Positions 1 to 9,016 are shown, numbered from the stretch's first letter. The stretch is DNA of 64,000 bases from Thermoplasmatales archaeon BRNA1 (GCA_000350305.1 CP002916.1:620001-684000), one strand, 5' to 3'. Translations and numbers: made by a program. Notes: a model not told the origin generated them from the letters alone.

Positions 1-641
1 TTGTCGCATTTGGCGACCTTGAGGGGGGTTCCGTGGCCCTTGGTGTGCATGGCGGATGCGATGGTCAGCTCGTCAACTCCGAAATCGACGGACAGAGCTG
101 CGGAGACCATGGCTTCCACGGGCGCACCGATGCATATGCTGATCTTGAGGTCCTGGCCGGCCTTCTTGGCCTCGTTGAACAGGGTGAAGGTGTGCCTGGG
201 GACAAGGCGGATCCCGATCTCGTCCTTCCCGCGTATGAGCATGCGGTGGAAGGAGACGTTCCTCTTGCCCCCGAACTCGGAGACCACGATGCCTGCGGAG
301 ATGTAGCGTCCCGCATCCTCGGGGAAGTACTTCACGATGGGGAGCTTGGTGAGGTCCAGGGGGAGCTCCTGCTGCTTGAACAGGGGTTCGGCGTCCTCCT
401 CGGTGGGGACGGGGGCCGCGATGGCGTCCATGACATGCATGACGATCTGGTCCCTTTCGATGCCCATGGCCTTGGCGATCTTCTCCCTGGTGGAGTAGAC
501 GTTCCCTGCCGCTTTCCCGCCGTTCAGTCTCTCGAAGAGGAAGGTGGCCTGCTGGTCATCCTGCATGTAACGGGTGGCGTCGTAGTTGTCCGGGTCGATC
601 TCCTCGGAGATCACGCGAGCGCCCTTGGTGTCGATTGTCAT
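1..641 (-). CDS. UbiD-family decarboxylase (3' end beyond the window)
   Basis: The reading frame opens at an ATG at 641 and runs without a stop off the left edge (213 codons seen). The N-terminal region carries UbiD-family features: 'LDLTKLPIVKYFPEDAGRYI' around residues 97-116, then a glycine-rich 'ISAGIVVSEFGGKRN' stretch. UbiD enzymes use prenylated FMN for non-oxidative (de)carboxylation. In archaea a UbiD homologue acts as anhydromevalonate phosphate decarboxylase in isoprenoid synthesis, which is the likeliest role here, but the catalytic Glu/Asp region lies outside the window. It follows tetR by 42 nt on the same strand and has its own TATA-like stretch (minus-strand TAAAATACA near 668). 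Family is confident; substrate is inferred. Confidence 0.85.
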   Translation of the reverse strand, partial: MTIDTKGARVISEEIDPDNYDATRYMQDDQQATFLFERLNGGKAAGNVYSTREKIAKAMGIERDQIVMHVMDAIAAPVPTEEDAEPLFKQQELPLDLTKLPIVKYFPEDAGRYISAGIVVSEFGGKRNVSFHRMLIRGKDEIGIRLVPRHTFTLFNEAKKAGQDLKISICIGAPVEAMVSAALSVDFGVDELTIASAMHTKGHGTPLKVAKCD

Positions 642-683
642 TGCACGTGAATGGTCGCGCGTGTATTTTAGAAGTGTGCAGGT

Positions 684-1385
684 TCAGTCGCTGAAATCGC
701 TGAACTCGGACAGCCTGTGGCCGAGGATGGACACGTCCTTCCCGACGATATATCCCGACATCTCCTCGACGATGCTCCTGACATCGAATGCCTGGATGTC
801 GAAGATGGCACAGGCTCCCCTGATGAGGAGGGACATGGTCTCGTCGAAGTCGATGTTCATGCCGTTGGCGCACATGGCCGCGATGTTTCCGGTGGCTCCT
901 ACCATGGCAATGACCTTCTTCCTCAGGAGTTCGTCGCTGAGGATCTTCCCGCTGTTCTCCGGCATGATGGCGGAGGCCCACTCGAGATAGCTGTCGGTGT
1001 ACTGCGTGACCGCGGCCCAGGATTTGTGTGCCGCGTAGATGAGGTCCGCGGCCTTGGCGGAACGGCTGGCGATGTAGATCTCGAGGGCGGATGGGAGAAC
1101 GAAGGCCACGATGGGGTTCTTGCTGTCCTTGAAGACGGTCTCGGCCTCCTTCATGAATTCCGACTGTCCGTCCGACACGAGGCTGAGCAGGATGTCCTCC
1201 TTGCTCTTGAAGCGGTTGTACAGGGTTCCGTTGAGGATCCCGGCCCGGTATATGATCTCGCGGGTGGTGGTCTTGTCGTAGCCCTGTTCGAAGAACAGAT
1301 CCATGGCCGCATTGAGGATCTTGACGCGGGTCTCCTCGCGTCTCTCCCCCTGGCTTTTTTTGACGACAAGCTTCCTCGGGCACAT
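684..1385 (-). CDS. TetR-family transcriptional regulator
   Basis: This 233-residue protein has a TetR helix-turn-helix at about residues 20-66, with 'AGILNGTLYNRFKSKEDIL' as the recognition-helix block. A ligand-binding domain follows and resembles no specific subfamily I know. The start is the ATG at 1385. It is transcribed divergently from an MMPL-type exporter, and the gap between them holds two copies of an 18-bp palindrome, one next to each promoter. This suggests it represses both itself and the exporter until a ligand binds. The inducer cannot be read from the sequence. Confidence 0.9.
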   Translation of the reverse strand: MCPRKLVVKKSQGERREETRVKILNAAMDLFFEQGYDKTTTREIIYRAGILNGTLYNRFKSKEDILLSLVSDGQSEFMKEAETVFKDSKNPIVAFVLPSALEIYIASRSAKAADLIYAAHKSWAAVTQYTDSYLEWASAIMPENSGKILSDELLRKKVIAMVGATGNIAAMCANGMNIDFDETMSLLIRGACAIFDIQAFDVRSIVEEMSGYIVGKDVSILGHRLSEFSDFSD

Positions 1386-1431
1386 ACTGGATTACACTCT
1401 GTCCCTGCATACGCAGCTTCCAGTATTAAAG

Positions 1432-1449
1432 TTTTGAGTATGCTCAAAA
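1432..1449. promoter_or_regulatory. Palindromic operator, copy 1 (tetR side)
   Basis: TTTTGAGTATGCTCAAAA is an inverted repeat with 7-bp arms (TTTTGAG/CTCAAAA) around TATG. It lies beside the AT-rich tetR promoter (minus-strand TTTAATAC near 1422-1430) and is nearly identical to the copy at 1516-1533. Two matching palindromes in a tetR-exporter intergenic region is the normal arrangement for a TetR autoregulatory operator. Confidence 0.75.
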
Positions 1450-1515
1450 AATTGTTTATAAATACCGTTTTTAAAGGCCTAAAGAGGCTGCCGTGTTGCC
1501 TTTTACGAATGATAT

Positions 1516-1533
1516 TTTTGAGCATGTTCAAAA
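1516..1533. promoter_or_regulatory. Palindromic operator, copy 2 (exporter side)
   Basis: TTTTGAGCATGTTCAAAA matches copy 1 at 16 of 18 positions. It sits just upstream of the TATA-like TTAAATAC (1537-1544) that would drive the exporter gene starting at 1579. Occupancy would block TBP/TFB access, consistent with repression. Confidence 0.75.
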
Positions 1534-1578
1534 TGGTTAAATACGGTTTGACCATAGGGTCTAGACAAGGTAATACAA

Positions 1579-4170
1579 ATGTTCGCGAGCATGGCAAACT
1601 TTGTCCACAAGCATTCCAAAGTCATCGTTGTACTTTGGCTCGTTGTGCTCGTATGCTCTCTGCCTTTCGGACTCAGGTCCGGCGACGTTCTCGAATACGA
1701 CATGGCAAACATGTCCGGCGCCGAGACCGAAGGTACCCAGGGTCAGGAGATCATCGACGAGTACTTCTCCAATTCGATCGACCTGTCGGAGATCCTCGTG
1801 ATCTCGTACTCTTCCCCCGCCGAGCTGGTTCAGGCCGGCGCCGTCGCCAACAAGTTCATCAGCCTGATGAACGGCAAGTACGCCGGGAAGATCGTCGCTT
1901 CCAACTACGGTTCGTTCTCCAAGACCGATGCAGCGAATGAGGGAATCCTCATGGTCGCCATCGCAAAGGTCGATGAGAACATCGACGTCTCCGACCAGAC
2001 CGGGGACATCAGGCACCTCGTGTCCCAGGCCAAGGCGAACGTCGGGGCCGACCTGACCTCCTACGTCACCGGCAACGATGCGATCTCCTACGACACCGAG
2101 AAGTCCTCCATGCAGGATGTCGCCAGGGTCGACCCGATCAGCGTCGCGCTCATCTTCATCCTTCTTGCCCTGTTCTTCTACGCCCTCGTCACCGCATTCG
2201 TGCCTCCCGCGGTCGTGGGAATGGCGTACGGAGTCGTCCTCTCCCTCATCTGGGGACTCGGACAGCTGATGGGCATCTACTACATCACCTCCACCCTGAT
2301 CCTCGTCTCCATGCTCGGAGCCGGATGCGATTACTCCATCTTCATCATCGCGAGATACAGGGACGAGCGCAAGAAGGGACTCGACCACGATGTCGCCCTC
2401 AAGGAGGCCATCATGTGGGGAGGAGAGGCCGTCTTCACCTCCGGTGTCTCCGTCATGATCGGATTCGCCGCACTCGCACTCTGCGACTTCTCCATGGTCC
2501 AGACCATGGGTATCTGCCTCGCCCTCGGAATCCTGATGGCGCTGCTCGCGGCCCTGACCTTCATCCCGGCCATGCTCAACATCGTCGGCGACAGGATCTT
2601 CTGGCCCTCCAGCATCGACAAGTACCAGCAGACCGACATCGAGTCCGTCGGACTCACCAAGAAGACCATGCGCGGAAGGCTCTCCAACATCGGAAGGGGA
2701 TACTTCGGATGGCTCGCAAGGGTCACCACCAAGCACGCCAAGCCCCTGGCCGTGGTTCTGCTGGTCATCTCCGCCCCCGCAATCTACTACTACGCAACCA
2801 CCGAGGACTCGCCCGACCTGATCAGCGTCATGCCGGATTCCGAATCTGTCGACGGTCTGAACCTCATCATGACCCAGACCAGCGGCGGAACCATCATGCC
2901 CACCTATGTCGTGCTCGACCTGGACTTCAACGCCGCCAAGACCATAGGCACTCTGCAGTTATCCGAAACCACTTCGGTTCCGTACGTGATATGGAACGAT
3001 ACAGAGCTGCGCCCCGGCGTTAAGGTCGGAGATATGGTCGTCGGAGCATGCATGACCATTTCGAGCGAGCTTACCGCGAAGTACGGTCCCGCAGGAACCG
3101 GTATCGCGGGAACCATCTCGGGTCTGAACTCGTACGACATCATCTGCAACAATGTCCGCGCGGCAATGCCTGGAGCAACGACCGCACAGGTCAACGCTGC
3201 AGCGATAAGCATGCTTCCTGACATGGTGAAGACTCCAATCCAGAGCCTGTTCTACAACCCGCTTGACCAACAGTACCATTACGAGATCGACACTACGACG
3301 ACCTATCTGTCTGCAGACCCGCTCGTTTCCATATCCAATGTGATCGACGGAATCCTCAACGTTTCCACCGGAATCCTTCCGGCGAACGTCGCCGACAGCC
3401 ACTACGTCAACATGATGGTCATCACCACCGAGAAGCCCATGTCCGAGAACACCATGGCCTTCATGAAGGACCTCCAGAAGGAGTTCCACGGGGAGAACGG
3501 CTATGACACCTACGTCACCGTATCCGGCAGCAACGTGGACGTCATCGGCGCATCCTACGTTTCCGGATCCTCCGCGGTCATGGACCAGATCACCGGGGTC
3601 GTCGAGGACCAGTTCAGCATGATCAGGATTGTCGTCATCGTCCTGCTGATCATCCTGCTGTTCCTCATCCTGGGATGCTACCTCACTCCCATCAGGGCGA
3701 TCATCACCATCATGCTCTCGGTCGTCTGGACCGTCGCGCTCACCCGTTTCGTCTTCGACGGGCTCATGGACACGCCGGTCATATGGCTGATCCCGATCGT
3801 CCTGTTCGTCGTCCTGCTGGGACTCGGAATGGACTACGAGATCTTCCTCACGACCAAGATCCGCGAGAACAGGGTCAAGGGAATGGACAACGACACCGCC
3901 ATCGAGGAGGCGGTCAAGCAGGCCGGCGGAGTCATCAGCCTGTGCGCCCTCCTCATGGGAGGAACCTTCCTGTCCCTGACCCTCGCCAACTCCTCCATGC
4001 TGCAGGAGTTCGGATTCGCCCTCGGAGTGGGAATCCTAATCGACGGTCTGTTCATGGTCGGATTCATCAGCCCCTCGCTCATGCACCTCATGGGAGAGTG
4101 GAGCTGGAAGGGACCCGCCTTCCTCCAGAGGAAGCACGTCTCCTTCGAGAACCCCGAAGAGAAGGACTGA
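1579..4170 (+). CDS. MMPL/RND-family exporter
   Basis: This 863-residue inner-membrane transporter has the duplicated MMPL layout: one N-terminal membrane helix (about residues 14-32), a first extracytoplasmic domain, a five-helix bundle (about 190-345), a second extracytoplasmic domain (about 420-690) and a second bundle. The conserved Asp-Tyr pairs in 'GAGCDYSIFIIARYRDE' and 'GLGMDYEIFLTTKIRE' mark the proton-relay helices of each half. Members export lipids, hydrophobic compounds or biosurfactants by proton antiport. It is paired with the divergent TetR regulator. Start ATG at 1579; stop TGA. A likely terminator hairpin follows at 4191-4209. Cargo unknown. Confidence 0.9.
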   Translation: MFASMANFVHKHSKVIVVLWLVVLVCSLPFGLRSGDVLEYDMANMSGAETEGTQGQEIIDEYFSNSIDLSEILVISYSSPAELVQAGAVANKFISLMNGKYAGKIVASNYGSFSKTDAANEGILMVAIAKVDENIDVSDQTGDIRHLVSQAKANVGADLTSYVTGNDAISYDTEKSSMQDVARVDPISVALIFILLALFFYALVTAFVPPAVVGMAYGVVLSLIWGLGQLMGIYYITSTLILVSMLGAGCDYSIFIIARYRDERKKGLDHDVALKEAIMWGGEAVFTSGVSVMIGFAALALCDFSMVQTMGICLALGILMALLAALTFIPAMLNIVGDRIFWPSSIDKYQQTDIESVGLTKKTMRGRLSNIGRGYFGWLARVTTKHAKPLAVVLLVISAPAIYYYATTEDSPDLISVMPDSESVDGLNLIMTQTSGGTIMPTYVVLDLDFNAAKTIGTLQLSETTSVPYVIWNDTELRPGVKVGDMVVGACMTISSELTAKYGPAGTGIAGTISGLNSYDIICNNVRAAMPGATTAQVNAAAISMLPDMVKTPIQSLFYNPLDQQYHYEIDTTTTYLSADPLVSISNVIDGILNVSTGILPANVADSHYVNMMVITTEKPMSENTMAFMKDLQKEFHGENGYDTYVTVSGSNVDVIGASYVSGSSAVMDQITGVVEDQFSMIRIVVIVLLIILLFLILGCYLTPIRAIITIMLSVVWTVALTRFVFDGLMDTPVIWLIPIVLFVVLLGLGMDYEIFLTTKIRENRVKGMDNDTAIEEAVKQAGGVISLCALLMGGTFLSLTLANSSMLQEFGFALGVGILIDGLFMVGFISPSLMHLMGEWSWKGPAFLQRKHVSFENPEEKD

Positions 4171-4190
4171 GGCTCATAACAACACCCTTA

Positions 4191-4221
4191 CCCGCCCCTA
4201 CGGGGCGGGAACCCCCCTTTT
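4191..4221 (+). terminator. Terminator after the MMPL exporter
   Basis: CCCGCCCC-TA-CGGGGCGGG forms an 8-bp GC stem with a minimal loop, followed by a short C/T-rich stretch ending in TTTT at 4218-4221. It lies between the exporter stop and the gltX promoter (TATA-like AATATAAACG near 4229-4238). Confidence 0.6.
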
Positions 4222-4260
4222 ACTAATATTAATATAAACGCTTACGATTGGCTGGGACAT

Positions 4261-5934
4261 ATGTCAGCCCTCGAGGACGAGATCAGAAAGTTCGCACTGC
4301 AGAACGCGGTGTTCTTCAAAGGAAAGGCAAACCCCAAGGCCATCGTCGGGAAGATCCTGGGAACCCATCCCGAGTGCCGCGCCGATGTCGCGGGCACCAC
4401 CGAGATGATCAACGCCATCGTGGAGGACGTCAACTCAATGGACCCCGAGGCCCAGAAGAAGGCCCTCGAGGAGATCGACCCCTCCATGCTCAAGAAGGAG
4501 AAGAAGGAGCGTGTCTACGAGCTCCCCGAACTCGACAACGTCGAACAGGGCAAGACCGTCATGAGGATCGCGCCCGGACCTTCCGGACCCCTCCACATCG
4601 GACACACCCGCGTCTCCGTCCTAAACGACGAGTACACCAAGCGTTACGAGGGACAGCTGGTGCTCAGATTCGAGGACACCAACCCCGAGAAGATCGACCC
4701 CGACGCCTACGACATGATCCCCGAGGACCTGGACTGGTTGGGAGTCAGGATCCACCAGAAGTTCATCCAGTCCGAGAGGTTCGAGACCTACTACGACATC
4801 ACCCGCAGACTCATCGAGGAGGGGCACGCCTACGTCTGCACCTGCGACCCCGACGACTGGAGGGCGAAGAAGGAGAGGAAGGAGGCCTGCCCCTGCAGGA
4901 ATCTCCCCGTGAACGAGCAGATGGAGAGGTTCGACAGGATGATGGAGGGCGGATACGAGCCCGGGAAGGCCATCGCGGTCGTGAAGACGGCCATCGACCA
5001 CCCCAACCCCGCAGTCAGGGACTTCGTCGCCCTCAGGATCGTCGACGCGCCCCACCCCAGGACCGGTTCCAAGTACCGCGTGTACCCCATGATGAACCTG
5101 TCCGTGGCCATCGACGACCACCTCATGGGGATGACACACGTCATCCGCGGGAAGGACCACCTCAACAACACCGAGCGCCAGAAGTACATCTTCGGGTACA
5201 TGGGCTGGAAAATGCCCACCTACTACCACTACGGTCTCGTCAACATCCCAGACACCGTGCTTAAGACCTCGCTGATCAAGCAGTCCATCAAGGCCGGGGA
5301 GTACACCGGATGGGACGACGTCCGCACCGGCACCGTCAGGGCCCTGGAGAGGAGGGGAATCCGCCCCGAGGCCATCAGGCGCTACTGGGTCGAGAGCGGT
5401 ATCAAGAGCGTCGACATCGAGTTCAGCTGGGACAACCTCTACGGCATGAACAGGAACATCATCGACCCCGGGTCCGACAGGTACTTCTTCGTCCAGGACC
5501 CAGTCCGCTACGACATCAGCGGAACGGACGTCATCGAGGGGAAGGCACCGCTGCACCCCGACAACGCCGACAAGGGATTCAGAGAGTACAGGCTGGAGGG
5601 ACCCAAGACCGTTTTCCTGTCCGAGAAGGACTCCTCCCTGTTCGCACAGGAGAGGAAGGTCAGGCTCAAGGACCTGTGCAACCTCGATTACAACACCCCT
5701 GCGATCTTCGCGGGCTACGATGTGAAGAAGGGCGGGATGAAGGCCGTTCAGTGGGTCTCCAGGGACAGCACCCCCTGCAAGGTGTACATGCCTGACGGCA
5801 GCATAGCCGAGGGTCTCGTGGAGAACGCCATCCTCAAGGAGAAGGCCGACACCGTCCAGTTCGAGAGGTTCGGATTCGTGAGGATCGAGAAGAAGGATCC
5901 CTCGCAGATCACCGCGGTCTACACGCACGACTGA
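4261..5934 (+). CDS. gltX: Glutamyl-tRNA synthetase, archaeal type
   Basis: This 557-residue class I synthetase charges tRNA-Glu. The HIGH signature appears as 'GPSGPLHIGHTR' near residue 105, after an N-terminal archaeal extension. The 'GEYTGWDDVRTGTVRALERR' block and the 'NRNIIDPGSDRYFFV' block are typical of the archaeal/eukaryotic GluRS-GlnRS branch. The KMSKS loop is divergent: 'LKTSLIKQSIKAG' stands where family members usually have S-x-S-K. Start ATG at 4261 follows a TATA-like box by about 25-30 nt. No operon partner; a GC hairpin follows. Whether it is non-discriminating cannot be read from the sequence. Confidence 0.93.
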   Translation: MSALEDEIRKFALQNAVFFKGKANPKAIVGKILGTHPECRADVAGTTEMINAIVEDVNSMDPEAQKKALEEIDPSMLKKEKKERVYELPELDNVEQGKTVMRIAPGPSGPLHIGHTRVSVLNDEYTKRYEGQLVLRFEDTNPEKIDPDAYDMIPEDLDWLGVRIHQKFIQSERFETYYDITRRLIEEGHAYVCTCDPDDWRAKKERKEACPCRNLPVNEQMERFDRMMEGGYEPGKAIAVVKTAIDHPNPAVRDFVALRIVDAPHPRTGSKYRVYPMMNLSVAIDDHLMGMTHVIRGKDHLNNTERQKYIFGYMGWKMPTYYHYGLVNIPDTVLKTSLIKQSIKAGEYTGWDDVRTGTVRALERRGIRPEAIRRYWVESGIKSVDIEFSWDNLYGMNRNIIDPGSDRYFFVQDPVRYDISGTDVIEGKAPLHPDNADKGFREYRLEGPKTVFLSEKDSSLFAQERKVRLKDLCNLDYNTPAIFAGYDVKKGGMKAVQWVSRDSTPCKVYMPDGSIAEGLVENAILKEKADTVQFERFGFVRIEKKDPSQITAVYTHD

Positions 5935-6026
5935 GCGGTCGCAGAAGATTGTCCCGGATGGGCATCGTCGCCGTATTGACCCTCCGCATACGTACACGTA
6001 CCTTAGCGTCAATATACGCCGGCAGG

Positions 6027-6046
6027 GCCCGAGAACGGGCAGGGTT
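6027..6046 (+). terminator. Hairpin downstream of gltX
   Basis: GCCCG-AGAA-CGGGC (6027-6040) is a short stem with a tetraloop followed by AGGGTTT. It lies in the 130-nt gap between convergent gltX and dtxR. A weak upstream inverted pair (CGTATTGAC near 5972 and GTCAATA near 6008) may extend the structure. Confidence 0.4.
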
Positions 6047-6053
6047 TAGGGCA

Positions 6054-6063
6054 TCTGGCACTT
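6054..6063. repeat. Founding copy of the dispersed TCTGGCACTT motif
   Basis: This 10-mer recurs exactly at 12429, 20501, 21191, 33337 and 52162 on the + strand, and as AAGTGCCAGA at 28620 and 48548. The 8-mer core TCTGGCAC/GTGCCAGA also occurs at 18944, 23244, 24852, 25752, 30495, 32664, 50421, 53193, 54108, 59142 and 61637. The variant GCTGGCACTT occurs at about 13636, 37066 and 62624. Copies lie in coding and non-coding DNA on both strands. Function unknown; see findings. The count is by eye and may be low. Confidence 0.7.
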
Positions 6064-6066
6064 TTA

Positions 6067-6732
6067 TCAGAGCGAACCGGCGTCGACGAACACCGCGCAC
6101 GCCATGGTGCGGTCGAGCACGACGGACTGGTTACCGATGATGATTACGAGAGGCGAGTCCTCGCCCTCGCAGGAGTCCATGACCACCTCCCTTCCGGGTA
6201 CGAATCCCATCGTCAGGAGCTTCTTCACCTGGGCGGTGTCCTCGCTCTTGAGGTGCGATACCTTCCCTTTGTCGCCGGAGCGCATGTCGGTGAGGTTCAT
6301 GGTGATCGAGACGCCGGTGGCGGATACGGACTTGCAGGGGCTGACGCAGCATTGGCAGTCGCAGTCCGGAGGGTTGCCTAGCATGTTGCACATGTTGACG
6401 GCGGCCTCGTCGGAGATGGAGTGCTCGATGCGGGAGGCCTCCTCGTGGGCGGCCTCGTGGTCCATGTCCAGGACGTCGATGAGGAACCTCTCGACGACGT
6501 GGTGTCTCTTCCTGGTGAGCCTAGCCTCCGTGAGTCCTGCTTCGGTAAGCTTCACGCCGCGGTATTTGGCGTACTCCACGAGCCCGTCCTTGGAGAGGAT
6601 CTTCAGCATCTCGGAGACACTCGCGGGGGAGACGTTCATGAACTGTGCGAGTTCGGTGGTCTTGGCGACGGTCCCGTCTTCCGTGAGCTTGAGAATCGCG
6701 AGCAGGTAATCTTCGCGGTTGCTAGTGGTCAT
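6067..6732 (-). CDS. DtxR/MntR-family metal-dependent regulator with FeoA-like domain
   Basis: This 221-residue protein has a DtxR winged helix at residues 1-65, a dimerisation/metal domain with His/Glu ligands ('HHVVERFLIDVLDMDHEAAHEEASRIEH', split around residues 76-105), a Cys-rich stretch 'DCDCQCC' and a C-terminal SH3-like FeoA domain (about 145-221). Such proteins repress metal uptake genes when Fe2+ or Mn2+ is replete. It is divergent from the DUF1638 gene, with a partial palindrome at 6765-6778 between them. The CxCxCC insert is unusual and could add metal or redox sensing. Regulon unknown. Confidence 0.9.
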   Translation of the reverse strand: MTTSNREDYLLAILKLTEDGTVAKTTELAQFMNVSPASVSEMLKILSKDGLVEYAKYRGVKLTEAGLTEARLTRKRHHVVERFLIDVLDMDHEAAHEEASRIEHSISDEAAVNMCNMLGNPPDCDCQCCVSPCKSVSATGVSITMNLTDMRSGDKGKVSHLKSEDTAQVKKLLTMGFVPGREVVMDSCEGEDSPLVIIIGNQSVVLDRTMACAVFVDAGSL

Positions 6733-6764
6733 CGTTCCCGTATCCGTGTATGAATATAAATTAA

Positions 6765-6778
6765 TTAAGGATACCTAA
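6765..6778. promoter_or_regulatory. Possible DtxR-type operator
   Basis: TTAAGGATACCTAA is an imperfect palindrome (TTA-x-GG..CC-x-TAA) in the divergent dtxR/DUF1638 promoter region, next to AT-rich TATA-like sequence (GAATATAAATTA near 6752-6763). The half-sites resemble the TTAGG/CCTAA pattern of DtxR-family operators. Autoregulation is inferred. Confidence 0.4.
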
Positions 6779-6848
6779 CAATACTGGCTGATGCCGAAAT
6801 CCGGAATTTAGGGAAATTCTATTTAATCGCCTAAAATGTTTAACGGAT

Positions 6849-7691
6849 ATGGTACGCAAGGTCATGGGGGTCATCGGATGCCCCATGCTGGAGGACGAGC
6901 TCATACACGGTTTCGAGATGGACGAGGGGGAGAAGACCCTGTTCGTGATCGACAACATCCCCTCCTCCAGTCTCCGCGCTAAGATGGATTCCAAGGGGAT
7001 CCCGTATTCCCTCGTCTCCGAGGACGACGCGGCCGACGGCAGGGTTGGATATTCCGACGGATTCAACATCCTGATCCTCATGAACCGCCTCGGTCTCCAT
7101 GCGGACCCCAAGGCTCTGAGGGAGAAAGTGGAGGAGCAGGTCAGACGGATTAGCCCCCGCGTGGATTCCATAGCGTTGTACTACGGCTTATGCGGCAACT
7201 TCGGATGGGACATGACACAGTGGGCAAGGGACAACGGACTGAAGCCCACCGAGATGTTCCGTGACTCCGCGGGAAGGATCTGCGACGACTGTATCGGAGC
7301 GGCCATCGGAGGGGGCGCGAGATACCTGGAGCTGCAGAAGACGTACTTCGGGATGTTCTACGTCATCCCCGCCATCGCCCACAACTGGAAGGACTTCCTG
7401 GACGACGGTTCCGCCACCGATGCCGCGAGGAACCTCCCGGACGACCTGAAGGACGAATTGGACATCCACTCGGACGAGGATTACATCAGGTGGATGTTCC
7501 GTACATGCGGATACACTAACATGGTGAAGATGGACACCGGTCTCGCGGACAAGGAGCTCTTCGAGAAGGAGTTCGAGGCCCTCTGCGAGAGGATGGAGCT
7601 GAAGCCGATAACCATAGGTGACGGATGGCTCACCCTCCAGCCCGCAGAGGACATATACTGGCGCTCGAAGGAGAACGCCATCGACAGCTGA
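6849..7691 (+). CDS. DUF1638 family protein
   Basis: This 280-residue soluble protein matches the DUF1638 pattern: an N-terminal 'GVIGCPMLEDEL' block, a central 'ALYYGLCGN' motif with a conserved Cys, and 'RICDDCIGAAIGGGARYLE'. The conserved cysteines (about residues 11, 117, 141 and 144) suggest metal or corrinoid-related chemistry. The family occurs in methanogens and acetogens, often near methyltransferase genes, but has no established function that I can state. Start ATG at 6849. A strong hairpin terminator follows before convergent glyA. Confidence 0.75.
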   Translation: MVRKVMGVIGCPMLEDELIHGFEMDEGEKTLFVIDNIPSSSLRAKMDSKGIPYSLVSEDDAADGRVGYSDGFNILILMNRLGLHADPKALREKVEEQVRRISPRVDSIALYYGLCGNFGWDMTQWARDNGLKPTEMFRDSAGRICDDCIGAAIGGGARYLELQKTYFGMFYVIPAIAHNWKDFLDDGSATDAARNLPDDLKDELDIHSDEDYIRWMFRTCGYTNMVKMDTGLADKELFEKEFEALCERMELKPITIGDGWLTLQPAEDIYWRSKENAIDS

Positions 7692-7702
7692 TAAAAATGA
7701 GG

Positions 7703-7725
7703 GCCGGGGTCTCCCCCGGCGTTTT
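7703..7725. terminator. Terminator between DUF1638 gene and glyA
   Basis: GCCGGGG-TCTC-CCCCGGC (7703-7720) is a perfect 7-bp GC stem followed by GTTTT. It sits between the two convergent stop codons and may serve both directions. Confidence 0.65.
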
Positions 7726-7732
7726 AACCTGT

Positions 7733-9016
7733 TTAGTCGACGAGCTTCCTGTACTCGTAGGCGGGCTCGCCGGCGTTGAAGCAGAACTGGATCTTGTCGA
7801 AGCCGTGCTTGAACTCCGCGACGTCCTTCTTGACGGCGGCGGGGTCCTCCTTCTTCACGACGACGCGGGCGATGAACTCGGCGACATCGACCATCTCCTT
7901 CTCCTTCATGCCGAGGCGGGTCATCTCCTGGACTCCGAGCCTGAGGCCGGAGGGGTTGACCGAGCTGGTGTCGGTGGGGAGCATGTTCTTGTTGCAGATG
8001 ATGTTGGCATCCTCCAGGTCCTTCGCGCACTGCTTGCCCTTTCCGAACTGGGTGACGTCCAGGGCGATGGCGTGGGAGCGGGTGAATCCGAGGTTCTCGC
8101 AGAGGACGGGGATTCCCCTCTCGTACAGGGCCTGTCCGAGGGCGCGGGCGTTCTTGCATGCCTGCGCGGCGTACTCCTTGCCGAAGACGTCCATCTCGGC
8201 GAGGGTGATCGCGAGGGCGGCCATGGCGTGCAGGTGGTGCGAGGAGGTGACTCCGGGGAAGATGGCGTGCTGCATCTTCTTGACCTGCTCCTCGGTGAGG
8301 TTGTTCCCGAGGACGATACCGTGGTTGGGTCCGGGGAAGGTCTTGTGGGTGGATGCGGAGACGAGGTTGACACCGTCCTCGAAGGGTTTCTGGAACTGTC
8401 CTCCGGCGATGAGACCGAGGACGTGCGCGCAGTCCTCCCAAACGAGGCATCCGACCTCGTTGAAGGTGTCCTCCAGCTCCTTGATCGGCGGGGGGAAGAG
8501 GAACACGGAGAGTCCGAACTGTGCGACCTTGGGCTTGACCTGCTTGATGAGCTTGGCGGTTCCGTCGATGTCGAGGTTCATGTCCTCGATCCTCCACGGG
8601 TAGTTGACGCTCTTGACTCCCCTCTGTCCGAACGCACCGAACTCGCAGGTGGAGATGTGCGCACCCTGGTCCAGGGCGGAGCAGGTGATGGTGTCGCCGG
8701 GCTGTGCGAAGGCGAAAAGGACGGACATGTTGGCGACGGTTCCCGAGATGGGGCGGACGTCGGCGAAGTCGCAGTTGAAGACCTTCTTGGCGAGCTCGAC
8801 GGCCCTGGTCTCGACCTTGTCGACGTAGATGTTGCCCTGGTAGTACCTCTTTCCGGGCAGTCCCTCGGCGTACCTGTCGGCGAAGTCGGAGATGAGCATT
8901 TCCTTGGCGAGAGGGCTCATGAGGTTCTCGGATGCGATCATGGGGATGCAGTCTTCGAACCACTTGTTGTGGGCCATCACGTTCTCTCTGATGAATTGGG
9001 CGTCCTCTTTTGACAT
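7733..9016 (-). CDS. glyA: Serine hydroxymethyltransferase
   Basis: This 427-residue PLP enzyme interconverts serine and glycine with transfer of the C1 unit to a pterin carrier. The PLP-lysine motif is 'STHKTFPGPNHG' near residue 225, and the fold-type I pattern is complete from 'LMSPLAKEMLISDFADRYAEG' onward (read with a break after 20 residues). With formate-THF ligase at 33639-35321 it implies folate-type C1 metabolism, as described for Methanomassiliicoccales, which lack the H4MPT methyl branch. Stop is TAA. The minus-strand promoter has a TTTATATTAAA box about 35 nt upstream of the start. Confidence 0.93.
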   Translation of the reverse strand: MSKEDAQFIRENVMAHNKWFEDCIPMIASENLMSPLAKEMLISDFADRYAEGLPGKRYYQGNIYVDKVETRAVELAKKVFNCDFADVRPISGTVANMSVLFAFAQPGDTITCSALDQGAHISTCEFGAFGQRGVKSVNYPWRIEDMNLDIDGTAKLIKQVKPKVAQFGLSVFLFPPPIKELEDTFNEVGCLVWEDCAHVLGLIAGGQFQKPFEDGVNLVSASTHKTFPGPNHGIVLGNNLTEEQVKKMQHAIFPGVTSSHHLHAMAALAITLAEMDVFGKEYAAQACKNARALGQALYERGIPVLCENLGFTRSHAIALDVTQFGKGKQCAKDLEDANIICNKNMLPTDTSSVNPSGLRLGVQEMTRLGMKEKEMVDVAEFIARVVVKKEDPAAVKKDVAEFKHGFDKIQFCFNAGEPAYEYRKLVD

